A stretch of DNA of 7,690 nt from Chitinophagaceae bacterium (GCA_947489175.1 CANLED010000090.1:1-7690); one strand, 5' to 3'; positions 1 through 6,653 are shown, counted from the first letter of the stretch. Program-made: numbers and translations. Notes: generated by a model not told the origin, from the letters alone.

Positions 1-407
1 TTTTCATTGGAGTAATTGCAGCCATAGTTTCAAACATTGCAGTATACTACAAACAAAAATCAACCTTGGATGACGCGTTGGATGTATTCCCTTGTCACGG
101 TATAGGTGGTATGGTTGGAATGGTTCTTACAGGAATTTTTGCTACAAAGGCAGTTAACACTGCCGGTAATGATGGACTTTTCTACGGTAATGCTTCATTC
201 TTTTTTGTTCAGTTAAAAGCAATGGCTATTGCAGTTGTTTATTCCTTTGTTGTATCCTTCTTGATTTTCAAGATAATTGACTTGATCCAACCATTGAGGG
301 TTACTGAAGAAGAAGAAGAAATGGGACTTGATGAATCTCAACATGATGAGAAGTATTCTCAAGGTACCTTGGTGATGAATAATGAAGAAATAGAAATTCC
401 TGCATAA
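1..407 (+). CDS. amt: Ammonium transporter Amt, C-terminal part (5' truncated by the window edge)
   Basis: This is the last 134 residues of an Amt/MEP/Rh-family inner-membrane channel that moves ammonium/ammonia into the cell. The first complete codon is at base 3; the gene starts before the window. Seen directly: a membrane segment (FIGVIAAIVSNIAVYY), then the Amt signature DDALDVFPCHGIGGMVG. The His in HGIGG corresponds to the second histidine of the twin-His pore pair (H318 of E. coli AmtB). Two more hydrophobic segments follow, then the cytoplasmic tail LRVTEEEEEMGLDESQHDEKY, which in the family couples the subunits and contacts the PII protein GlnK. The tail runs about 16 residues beyond that motif and ends NNEEIEIPA. 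The Glu run is encoded by five GAA repeats (306-320). No PII gene is visible; a porin gene follows. The apparent TTG start at 66 is internal to the gene. Confidence 0.95.
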   Translation, partial: FIGVIAAIVSNIAVYYKQKSTLDDALDVFPCHGIGGMVGMVLTGIFATKAVNTAGNDGLFYGNASFFFVQLKAMAIAVVYSFVVSFLIFKIIDLIQPLRVTEEEEEMGLDESQHDEKYSQGTLVMNNEEIEIPA

Positions 408-413
408 ATAATA

Positions 414-472
414 AGGGTACAGCGCAAGGTCGTGTTGGACTAGAACATTGACCTCTGCCATACCCTCTTTTT
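414..472 (+). terminator. Nested hairpin with T-run between amt and the porin gene (terminator or attenuator)
   Basis: Four helices stack in the 84-bp gap. AGGGTA (414-419) pairs with TACCCT (461-466). CAG (420-422) pairs with CTG (455-457). AGGTC (427-431) pairs with GACCT (450-454). TGTT (433-436) pairs with AACA (444-447) around a 7-nt loop. CTTTTT follows at 467-472, and the porin ATG is 20 nt further on. A long hairpin plus T-run fits an intrinsic terminator of amt. Its position directly ahead of the porin start also allows an attenuator or an RNA regulating porin translation. No TTTG/TAnnTTTG promoter was found between the hairpin and the porin, so some readthrough seems needed (inference). 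Confidence 0.65.
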
Positions 473-491
473 GAAACTAAAAACCAAAACA

Positions 492-1562
492 ATGTTACGA
501 AAACTTTCCGTAATTGGAGCGTTGATGCTCTGTGTTATTATCAGTAATGGACAAGACAGCACGTCGAAATCAGAAAAAAAATCAAATTTCACTTTTAGTG
601 GATCTGTTGATGGATATTTCAGGGCTGACTTCAACAAAAATGTTGCGAACAACAGAACCAGTTTTACCAACAGCACTGGCAAACTTGCCTTTGGCATGGC
701 TTCTGCTAAAGTAGACTATGCAGTAAAAGGATTTTCCTTCACAGCAGATCTTGGTGTTGGAAAAAGGGCTAAAGAATTTGCCTACAATGACAAGGGAATT
801 CTTGCTTCTGTGAAGCAATTATATGCCTCATACTCCCCTGCTGATTGGATCAAAATTACAGGAGGAACATGGGCAACACATGTTGGTTATGAATTAGTAG
901 ACCCAGGTGGAAACAGAAATTACAGCATGTCGTACATGTTTTCTTGGGGTCCATTCCTTCACACCGGAGCCAAGACAGACTTAACTTTCGGCAAGTCAAC
1001 CGTCATGGTTGGAGTATCAAATCCTACTGATTACAGAAAAGTTCCTTCTGACAATAAAAAAGCATTGTTGTTTCAGTATGGATATGCTTTCAGCGACAAT
1101 GTAAAGTTATATTTGAATTATGTAGGTGGACAAAGACCAACTGATTCAGCAAAGGTTAGACAATATGATGTTGTGTTAACCGCAAAATTCAGTGACAAAT
1201 TTAATGTAGCATACAATGGCACACTAAACAGTTCAAGAACACAACAGAAATCTATTTATGCTGATGCATCGACTTGGGGTGGTTCAGCATTTTATTTCAA
1301 CTATGATCCGTTAAAGAATTTTGGGGTTACATTACGTTCTGAAATTTTTAATGACAAAAACAAATTGGCTGCATTAGGAAGTGCGCCTTTTGGTTCAAGC
1401 ATTTTTGCAAATACCATATCAGGAAATATCAAGGTTGGTCCAGTCACCATAGTTCCTGAGCTGAGGTTTGAATCTGCCAGTAAAGCTGTATTTTTTAACA
1501 AAGATGGCGACGGAAAGTCAAATGCATCAAGCTTTTTGTTAGCAGCTTACTATAAGTTTTAA
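492..1562 (+). CDS. Outer-membrane beta-barrel porin, BBP2/OmpL-like
   Basis: The product is a 356-residue outer-membrane channel protein. Residues 1-21 (MLRKLSVIGALMLCVIISNG) form a signal peptide, with cleavage near Gln21. The mature part opens with a Ser/Lys-rich stretch and then FSGSVDGYFRADFN, the opening-strand pattern typical of the beta-barrel porin-2 family. Alternating aromatic/polar strands run to the end, and the chain finishes LLAAYYKF with a terminal Phe, the usual sorting signal for the BAM complex. I chose the ATG at 492 because it begins a clean signal peptide; an in-frame TTG at 471 would add seven residues and lies inside the T-run of the upstream hairpin. There is no Shine-Dalgarno, only an A-rich leader, as is common in Bacteroidota. 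It lies 84 bp behind amt, which suggests a role in nitrogen-compound passage across the outer membrane; the substrate is inferred, not shown. Confidence 0.85.
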   Translation: MLRKLSVIGALMLCVIISNGQDSTSKSEKKSNFTFSGSVDGYFRADFNKNVANNRTSFTNSTGKLAFGMASAKVDYAVKGFSFTADLGVGKRAKEFAYNDKGILASVKQLYASYSPADWIKITGGTWATHVGYELVDPGGNRNYSMSYMFSWGPFLHTGAKTDLTFGKSTVMVGVSNPTDYRKVPSDNKKALLFQYGYAFSDNVKLYLNYVGGQRPTDSAKVRQYDVVLTAKFSDKFNVAYNGTLNSSRTQQKSIYADASTWGGSAFYFNYDPLKNFGVTLRSEIFNDKNKLAALGSAPFGSSIFANTISGNIKVGPVTIVPELRFESASKAVFFNKDGDGKSNASSFLLAAYYKF

Positions 1563-1585
1563 GTATTAATTTAATGGTTAGAAAT

Positions 1586-1620
1586 AAAAACGAGGTGGCT
1601 TTTTAGCCACCTCTCTTTTT
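1586..1620. terminator. Bidirectional intrinsic terminator between the convergent porin and der genes
   Basis: A perfect 9-bp stem, GAGGTGGCT (1592-1600) with AGCCACCTC (1605-1613), closes a TTTT loop. On the plus strand it is followed by TCTTTTTT; on the minus strand by GTTTTTATTTC, from the A-run at 1586-1590. It therefore serves both the porin and the era-der operon. The der stop codon begins at the right edge, so the terminator starts within a few bases of the coding end. Confidence 0.93.
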
Positions 1621-2927
1621 TATTTCTTCCTAAAGAATATACGTACAGGAACTCCAGAAAAATTGAATTTTTCCCTAAGTTTATTTTCAAGATAGTTTCT
1701 ATATGGCGTTTTGATATCGTCAGGATGATTGGCGAAAAATGCAAAACTTGGTACAACCGTTGGGATTTGTGTAACGAATTTGATTTTGATGGTATTGCCT
1801 CTCACAACTGGAGGATGATGAGCCTCAATTACCTTTAACATTTCGTCATTTAACGCTGAAGTAGCCACTTTTCTTTTCCTATTGTCAAATACATCTAAAC
1901 CAGTTTCAATTACTTTGAAGATCCTGGTTTTTTCAGTTGCTGAGATAAACAAAATGGGAAGATCTGTAAATGGAGCAAGCCTTGTTTTCATGTTTTTCTC
2001 ATAATCCCTCGAAGTATTTGTCTCCTTATTCATCAAATCCCATTTGTTCACGATAAATACAATTCCTTTACCTTTTTTGATGGCCAATGAAAAAATATTT
2101 AAATCTTGTTGCGTAATGCCCATTTCAGCATCAATCATCATCAAACAAACATCGGCTTCATCCATTGCTTTGATAGCCCTGATTACTGAATAAAATTCAA
2201 TATCCTCGTGAACCTTATTTTTTCTTCTTATACCAGCTGTATCAATTAAGATAAACTCTTTTTGAAACAACTTGTAATGGGTATGAATGGTATCTCTTGT
2301 AGTGCCAGCGATGTTACTTACTATGGTTCTTTCAGTACCCACCAATGCGTTTAACAAGGATGACTTACCAACATTAGGCTGACCAATGATAGCAAATTTT
2401 GGAAGGTCCTCATTAACTGGTTCCAGTTCAGTATCAATACATTTAGCAACATCATCCAAAAGATCTCCAGTTCCACTACCTGAAATTGAAGAAAGAAAAT
2501 GCGTATTTTCAAAACCCAGTCCATAAAACTCAGTTGCAGAAAGCAGCCTGTCGCTATTATCCACTTTGTTTACAACCAAGAAAACTGGTTTTTTTGAAGG
2601 CCTCAAGATTCTGGCCATTGCTTCATCGAGGTGCGTAATTCCAGTAGTTACGTCGCACATAAAAACGATGGCATTTGCTTCTTCAACAGCAATGATTACT
2701 TGCTTTCTGATTTCACGTTCAAACACATCATCGCTATCCGGAACAAAACCGCCAGTATCAATTACGTTGAATGATTTTCCGTTCCATTCACTTACTCCAT
2801 ATTGTCTATCTCTTGTAACACCTGGTGTATCTTCAACTATTGCTTTTCTTTGTTCGAGAAGCCTGTTGAAAAAAGTACTCTTGCCTACATTCGGTCGGCC
2901 AACAATGGCCAGCGTAAATCCACTCAT
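1620..2927 (-). CDS. der: Ribosome biogenesis GTPase Der (EngA)
   Basis: Der is the tandem-GTPase assembly factor for the 50S subunit and is usually essential. The 435-residue protein has the standard length and layout. G-domain 1 has GRPNVGKS (10-17), GVTRD (36-40), DTGG (57-60) and NKVD (120-123). G-domain 2 has GQPNVGKS (182-189), TTRD (209-212), DTAG (229-232), NKWD (294-297) and ISATEK (328-333). A KH-like C-terminal domain (about 353-435) ends with the basic tail VRIFFRKK. All motifs are intact. The ATG at 2927 gives the canonical N-terminus MSGFTLAIVGRPNVGKS. It is preceded by GAGGT at 8-nt spacing, one of the few good Shine-Dalgarno sites in the window, which overlaps the last codons of the upstream gene. 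It is the last gene of the era operon, ending at the bidirectional terminator. Confidence 0.98.
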   Translation of the reverse strand: MSGFTLAIVGRPNVGKSTFFNRLLEQRKAIVEDTPGVTRDRQYGVSEWNGKSFNVIDTGGFVPDSDDVFEREIRKQVIIAVEEANAIVFMCDVTTGITHLDEAMARILRPSKKPVFLVVNKVDNSDRLLSATEFYGLGFENTHFLSSISGSGTGDLLDDVAKCIDTELEPVNEDLPKFAIIGQPNVGKSSLLNALVGTERTIVSNIAGTTRDTIHTHYKLFQKEFILIDTAGIRRKNKVHEDIEFYSVIRAIKAMDEADVCLMMIDAEMGITQQDLNIFSLAIKKGKGIVFIVNKWDLMNKETNTSRDYEKNMKTRLAPFTDLPILFISATEKTRIFKVIETGLDVFDNRKRKVATSALNDEMLKVIEAHHPPVVRGNTIKIKFVTQIPTVVPSFAFFANHPDDIKTPYRNYLENKLREKFNFSGVPVRIFFRKK

Positions 2928-2930
2928 AAT

Positions 2931-2941
2931 AATTACCTCTT
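2931..2941 (-). promoter_or_regulatory. Shine-Dalgarno of der overlapping the end of the upstream gene
   Basis: Read on the minus strand, AGAGGTAATTATT precedes the der ATG. GAGGT can pair with ACCUC of the 16S anti-Shine-Dalgarno. It spans the last Arg codon and the stop of the preceding gene, so translation of der is probably coupled to that gene (inference). Confidence 0.6.
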
Positions 2942-3712
2942 AATTTCGATGTGTTGATTGTAATATGTCAGGAAACGCAACACATCAAGTTCCCTGTTCA
3001 TTTTAATTTTATTCTCTTTAATCCAATTTTCCATTTCTTGTATATGTGGAATTGATGACAATATATTGTCATCAGAAATTTTCTTTAGTTGAATAACTTC
3101 TTTTGGTGTTTGTAAAAAATATGTATTTGTTGAACCAAAGTAATAACGTTTAGCCGCACCAAATAATGAATCTGCTATCACCACAGCACGCTTTGTATGT
3201 TTGTATAAAATATACTTTCCAACATTCATTTGCTGGACATAATCATTTATCAATTTATCATTTAGCAGAAGTCCAGGTATATTTTTTACAAATACTGATA
3301 TTCCATTGATTGTATCAGCGGTGTTATAAAGAACAACTCTATTTACCATTTCAGTTGAAACAACTAATTCTATTGAATCTTTTCCTTTATAATGAAATTC
3401 CTGTGATGCTATGTTATACCTAACCAAAAATCTACCTATATTTTTATTATCGGAAACATAAAGATCAGCAGGATAAAAAACATCATTCCAAAAAGGACTT
3501 CCCTGAATCTGTGAATAAGCAAGACGCTGACTATTAAAACTCCCTTTACCGTCAATAAAAATCTCGTTATTAACTGATGATGATTTAATACCATCAAGTT
3601 CTGCTCGTGTGTTTTCTCTCATGCCTTGGCTTTGTGCAGAAAGATCTATACTGAAGCACATCAAAAGAAAACAACAAAATATTTTCAACCAATTATTTTT
3701 CACTCTTTTCAT
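2933..3712 (-). CDS. Secreted/periplasmic protein of unknown function between era and der
   Basis: A 259-residue protein I cannot assign to a characterised family. Residues 1-26 (basic MKRVKNNWLK, then a Cys/Phe/Leu-rich core, then SIDLSA|QSQ) form a clear Sec signal peptide without a lipobox at the cleavage site, so the product should be exported. The mature part contains GSPFWNDVFYPADLYV (about 59-74) and IGRFLVRYNIASQEFHYKGKDSIEL. This resembles, from memory, the 'polypeptide opens with G-S-P, then V-R-Y-N-I' layout of many secreted Bacteroidota hypothetical proteins, predicted to be beta-rich. The C-terminus is charged and helical. An in-frame ATG at 3733 would overlap era by 14 bp and spoil the signal peptide, so I chose 3712, 7 bp past the era stop. 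It is 5 bp from der. The tight spacing shows an operon, but a direct role in ribosome assembly is unlikely for an exported protein. Confidence 0.85.
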   Translation of the reverse strand: MKRVKNNWLKIFCCFLLMCFSIDLSAQSQGMRENTRAELDGIKSSSVNNEIFIDGKGSFNSQRLAYSQIQGSPFWNDVFYPADLYVSDNKNIGRFLVRYNIASQEFHYKGKDSIELVVSTEMVNRVVLYNTADTINGISVFVKNIPGLLLNDKLINDYVQQMNVGKYILYKHTKRAVVIADSLFGAAKRYYFGSTNTYFLQTPKEVIQLKKISDDNILSSIPHIQEMENWIKENKIKMNRELDVLRFLTYYNQHIEIKR

Positions 3713-3719
3713 ATGATAA

Positions 3720-4589
3720 TTAATTATAACCATATTCTTTTAAATAAAGATCATTATTACGCCAATTTGGTCTCACCTTAACGAACAACTCTAAAAAAAC
3801 TTTTCGGTCCAAAAAAGCTTCTAATGAGATCCTAGATTCGGTGCCTAATTTTTTTATCATAGACCCTCCGTGGCCTAATAGAATGGCTTTCTGAGATTCT
3901 CTGTGCACTACAATATCTGCAGTTATTTTGGTAAGGGTATTTTTTTCTTCAAAACGCTGCACCATAACAGTTGTTTGATAAGGGATCTCTTGATCGTAAA
4001 GTTCAAAAATTTTCTCTCTAATCAATTCACTGGCAAAAAACTTTGTTGGTAAATCAGTTAAGTCATCCTCACCAAAAAAAGCATCCCCTTCTGGAAGTAT
4101 TTGTACAATTTCATTGATTAATTCATCAATGTGTAATTTTTTTCCTGCAGAGATGACGACTGTTTTTTTACAATATTTTTTTGCAGAAAAAAAATCTTTC
4201 GCCTCTTGAATTTTAGCACTATTTACAGCATCGCATTTATTCAATACCAAAAGACATGGCACATGCATTTTTAAAGTTGAAAAGATTTCATCTAACTTAT
4301 TAAGGTCATCACGAAGATCCGCAATCATCAAACAAACATCTGAATCTTGCATGCTTGATTTTACAGCATGCATCATCTTTTCGTGCAACTTATATTCTGG
4401 TTCTATGATACCTGGAGTATCGGAAAACACAATCTGAAAGCCTGGTCCATTTAAAAAAGCACGAATGCGGTGCCGCGTTGTTTGAACCTTAGGAGATACA
4501 ATAGCTAGCTTCTCTCCTACCAATGCATTTAGCAAAGTACTCTTGCCTGCATTGGGTTTACCGATGATATTTACAAATCCTGATTTCAT
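3720..4589 (-). CDS. era: GTPase Era
   Basis: Era is a GTPase that binds the 3' end of 16S rRNA and helps mature the 30S subunit; it acts in the cytoplasm and at the membrane. The 289-residue length is typical. Visible motifs are G1 GKPNAGKS (10-17), G2 QTTRHR (36-41), G3 DTPG (57-60), G4 NKCD (117-120) and G5 around ISAGK (146-150). G5 is a slightly divergent form of the usual SALxG. The linker DLPTKFFASELIREKIF...EIPY and the KH domain with GHGGSMIKKLG (about 239-249) are characteristic. The start at 4589 gives the standard MKSGFVNIIGKPNAGKS. There is no Shine-Dalgarno. A TAnnTTTG element ends 10 bp upstream of the ATG, predicting a leader of only a few bases. It is the first gene of the era - unknown - der operon and diverges from the initiator tRNA gene. 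Confidence 0.98.
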   Translation of the reverse strand: MKSGFVNIIGKPNAGKSTLLNALVGEKLAIVSPKVQTTRHRIRAFLNGPGFQIVFSDTPGIIEPEYKLHEKMMHAVKSSMQDSDVCLMIADLRDDLNKLDEIFSTLKMHVPCLLVLNKCDAVNSAKIQEAKDFFSAKKYCKKTVVISAGKKLHIDELINEIVQILPEGDAFFGEDDLTDLPTKFFASELIREKIFELYDQEIPYQTTVMVQRFEEKNTLTKITADIVVHRESQKAILLGHGGSMIKKLGTESRISLEAFLDRKVFLELFVKVRPNWRNNDLYLKEYGYN

Positions 4590-4599
4590 TATTATTACA

Positions 4600-4607
4600 C
4601 AAAGGTA
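4600..4607 (-). promoter_or_regulatory. Predicted -7 element of the era operon promoter
   Basis: On the minus strand the sequence is TACCTTTG, an exact match to the Bacteroidota -7 consensus TAnnTTTG. The position 19 nt upstream holds TAGC instead of TTTG, so the -33 element is poor. Transcription would begin about 4-7 nt before the era ATG, giving a nearly leaderless mRNA. The call rests on consensus match and position only. Confidence 0.55.
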
Positions 4608-4623
4608 ACATAGTAAAAATTGT

Positions 4624-4654
4624 TTTGCTAGAATAGATTTAAAGTGTACATTTG
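4624..4654 (+). promoter_or_regulatory. Promoter of the initiator tRNA gene (TTTG-N19-TAnnTTTG)
   Basis: TTTG (4624-4627), a spacer of exactly 19 nt, then TACATTTG (4647-4654) reproduces the full Bacteroidota housekeeping sigma consensus. The mature tRNA begins at 4658, so the expected start site lies within a few bases of the tRNA 5' end. The -33 box overlaps by one base the place where a -33 box of the divergent era promoter would sit. Confidence 0.85.
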
Positions 4655-4657
4655 CAA

Positions 4658-4729
<72 letters not shown>

Positions 4730-4733
4730 CTAC

Positions 4734-4759
4734 AAAGCAGCCAATTGGCTGCTTTTTTT
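4734..4759 (+). terminator. Intrinsic terminator of the tRNA-fMet gene
   Basis: GCAGCC (4737-4742) pairs with GGCTGC (4747-4752) around an AATT loop; A-T pairs extend the stem outward by three. A run of seven T residues (4753-4759) follows on the plus strand. It begins five bases past the tRNA discriminator base, so the tRNA is a monocistronic transcript with a very short 3' trailer. Confidence 0.92.
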
Positions 4760-4773
4760 ATTACTTTGAACAT

Positions 4774-4802
4774 AAGTTATGGCACTATTTGCGCCATAAC
4801 TT
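4774..4802 (-). repeat. Perfect inverted repeat enclosing the lipoprotein stop codon
   Basis: AAGTTATGGC (4774-4783) and GCCATAACTT (4793-4802) are exact inverted copies separated by 9 nt. The TAG stop (4785-4787) of the minus-strand lipoprotein gene lies in the loop and its last codons form one arm. No T-run follows on the minus strand, so it is not a standard intrinsic terminator. It may mark the mRNA 3' end or protect it from decay (inference). Confidence 0.6.
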
Positions 4803-5807
4803 GAAATCATCCCATAATATTTGAAGGGGTTTACCTTGAGCCTTCATGTAATCAATTAATTCTTTTGAAGTGTACATTTTCATTGGATTGAATTGTGTTA
4901 CGCCATCAGGATTAGAATCGGTTGTGTTGTGTGTGAAGTTCGTTATGTCAAATACAACTTCTTTTTTTCCACCATCGGGTTCAATTGTCATGTAAAATCT
5001 TCCAGTTTTTGCATTTCCTTCTTTAAAATAATAATCCATTGTAAACCATTGTCCAACAGGTATTTTTACTTTTCCGGCTTTGGCAGACCAAATGGTTGTG
5101 TATTTTTGGCTATTGTCTGGATAAAGAATGCAATCTTGTCCGTCAACGATAAAATGCAAATCATCTTCAGTTGGAATTAATTTACCTATGCCAAGTGTTA
5201 GCCTATATCCGAATGGTACTGTTTGGCTCCATGTTATGTTGTTCCATATTTCAACAATGGTCAGCCAATTTATTGTATTTGGGTATTTGCGAAGCAGGTT
5301 TATATCAGTTGGAAGAAACATTCGAACAGATTGATAATATTCTTTCAACCCACTTTTAACTCCATAAAATTCGTATTGAACCCTTGCTTTCACAGACCCT
5401 GATGCATCAGCCCATGAATCACTGATGTTGTATCTCAACACTTTATTTGAAGGATTCATTGGGTCTGAAACCAAGCTGGCAGAGCGTTTGGACAAATCAC
5501 CTCCATTGTAATTGAAGTAAGGTTGACTAGATAGAATATTTCCCATCAATGCATCCCAATCATTGTTAGAACCTAATAAAGCGTCTTTCCCAGTGATTTT
5601 TTCTGTGATAGAACTGCTTGGAACAATTGCACAGGGAAGTTCAAAGTTTGAATGAAACATCAATGTACCTTTCAATGTGGCAGGGTCAATTATAGTAACT
5701 GGAATTGAAGGTGGTAAAATCGTGGTAGGTGTTGGTACAGTTGATTTGCTGCAACTCATGGATGCAACAATGATTAATGATAAAATTAGGTTTTGAGAGT
5801 ATTTCAT
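4785..5807 (-). CDS. Lipoprotein with probable concanavalin-like / polysaccharide-lyase-like domain
   Basis: The 340-residue product starts with a lipoprotein signal peptide: MKYSQNLILSLIIVASMS followed by Cys19, the expected lipidated residue. A Pro/Thr-rich linker follows (about 20-40). It lacks the acidic run after Cys known as the surface-export signal in some Bacteroidota, so its final location is open. The rest (about 45-340) reads as a beta-jelly-roll: SDPMNPSNKVLRYNI (114-128), ARVQYEFYG, EYYQSVRMFLP (156-166), NWLTIVEIWNN (180-190), VGQWFTMDYYFKEG (251-264), GRFYMTI and ILWDDFKLW near the end. This order (paired residues, 'VRMFLP', 'GQW', a closing W-D-D strand) resembles secreted polysaccharide lyases and other concanavalin A-like proteins, so binding or cleavage of a polysaccharide is likely. 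The catalytic residues are not identifiable by eye. It lies 51 bp behind the PhzF-family gene with no terminator between, so co-transcription is possible. Confidence 0.75.
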   Translation of the reverse strand: MKYSQNLILSLIIVASMSCSKSTVPTPTTILPPSIPVTIIDPATLKGTLMFHSNFELPCAIVPSSSITEKITGKDALLGSNNDWDALMGNILSSQPYFNYNGGDLSKRSASLVSDPMNPSNKVLRYNISDSWADASGSVKARVQYEFYGVKSGLKEYYQSVRMFLPTDINLLRKYPNTINWLTIVEIWNNITWSQTVPFGYRLTLGIGKLIPTEDDLHFIVDGQDCILYPDNSQKYTTIWSAKAGKVKIPVGQWFTMDYYFKEGNAKTGRFYMTIEPDGGKKEVVFDITNFTHNTTDSNPDGVTQFNPMKMYTSKELIDYMKAQGKPLQILWDDFKLWRK

Positions 5808-5858
5808 GAAACTTTTTGAATGTAGTTTAAATTTAATTAATTTTTTAATTGTTGGAAA

Positions 5859-6644
5859 TCAAACAAATATTGTTCCTTTCATAAACAAGGTGCCTGTTCC
5901 GCTTATCTCGATCCGCTCACCCAAATATTTACACGTAAGCTTGCCGCCACGTGCTGATACTTGCAAGGCCTCCATTACTTCTTTACCAAGTACTTCCTTC
6001 CAGTATGGTATCAACGTAGTATGCGCTGAGCCAGTTACATGATCTTCATCAATGCCAGATTGCGGACCAAAAAATCTAGAGACAAAGTCAACCTGATCTC
6101 CCTTTGCTGTTACAATTATCCCTCTTGCATTTAACTTGGATAAATTGATAAAATTGGGATGCATTTCGCGTATTTCAGCTTCACTTGAAAAAACAATCAT
6201 AAAATCATTTCTACCTCTAAAAGCCTTTACAGGCATGGGTTTGAAACAAGATATGATTTCATCTGAAATGGCCACTTCATGAATTTCATCCGTTGGAAAA
6301 TTCAACGTAAGCAAATCCCCCAGCCTTGTTACAATCAATTCACCACTTCGGGGAGAATGGAATATGATTTTGTTGTTTACATATCCAAGATGATTAAACA
6401 ATACATATGCTGAAGCCAAGGTGGCATGTCCGCAAATATCAACTTCAACAATTGGAGTAAACCATCTAATTTCAAAAATATCACCTGATTGCACAAAGAA
6501 AACAGTTTCAGAAAGGTTGTTTTCAAAGGCTATATTTTGCATCAATTTTTCATCAATCCAAGCAGAAAGAGGCACAACAGCAGCAGGATTTCCTTTGAAA
6601 AGTTCATCTGCAAAAGCATCAACCTGAAAAATCTTTAGTTCCAT
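5859..6644 (-). CDS. PhzF-family isomerase/epimerase
   Basis: The 261-residue protein belongs to the PhzF / diaminopimelate-epimerase-fold family. Members isomerise or epimerise small metabolites; PhzF itself acts in phenazine synthesis, but most relatives have unknown substrates. Visible signatures are the opening FQVDAFADELFKGNPAAVV, NNLSETVF with the catalytic Glu (Glu46, matching E45 of PhzF), DICGHATLASA (His73), and DEDHVTGSAHT (Asp201). All three active-site residues are therefore present. The length is normal. I chose the ATG at 6644; an in-frame TTG at 6653 would add only three residues and abuts the preceding stop. It starts 9 bp after the aldo/keto reductase gene, so the two form an operon. 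No phenazine genes are nearby, so a phenazine role is not supported. Confidence 0.9.
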   Translation of the reverse strand: MELKIFQVDAFADELFKGNPAAVVPLSAWIDEKLMQNIAFENNLSETVFFVQSGDIFEIRWFTPIVEVDICGHATLASAYVLFNHLGYVNNKIIFHSPRSGELIVTRLGDLLTLNFPTDEIHEVAISDEIISCFKPMPVKAFRGRNDFMIVFSSEAEIREMHPNFINLSKLNARGIIVTAKGDQVDFVSRFFGPQSGIDEDHVTGSAHTTLIPYWKEVLGKEVMEALQVSARGGKLTCKYLGERIEISGTGTLFMKGTIFV

Positions 6645-6653
6645 GCTCAACAA

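Noticed and set aside
306..320. (GAA)5 microsatellite in amt
   Set aside because: It is an in-frame Glu run in the acidic tail common to Amt proteins; slippage would not shift the frame.
2566..2943. 125-codon plus-strand open frame opposite the 5' part of der
   Set aside because: It lies fully antisense to an unmistakable der gene, has no domain or start signals, and its sequence is low-complexity Ser/Thr-rich as expected of an antisense shadow.
3713..3733. Upstream ATG extending the exported protein by seven residues
   Set aside because: It overlaps era and puts extra residues ahead of the signal peptide; the ATG at 3712 begins with a proper basic n-region.
4349..4371. Two GCATGC palindromes 11 bp apart
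   Set aside because: They lie within conserved era coding sequence (MMHAVKSSM) and are explained by codons.
5835..5850. AATTAA/TTAATT inverted repeat in the gap between the PhzF and lipoprotein genes
   Set aside because: It is pure A/T in an AT-rich gap, so the pairing is weak and expected by chance; it is not called as a terminator.
5806..6042. 78-codon plus-strand open frame opposite the end of the PhzF-family gene
   Set aside because: Most of it is antisense to conserved PhzF motifs, with no promoter or ribosome site.
6645..6653. TTG start adding three residues to the PhzF-family protein
   Set aside because: The ATG at 6644 gives the canonical N-terminus (MELKIFQVDAF), and TTG starts are rare.
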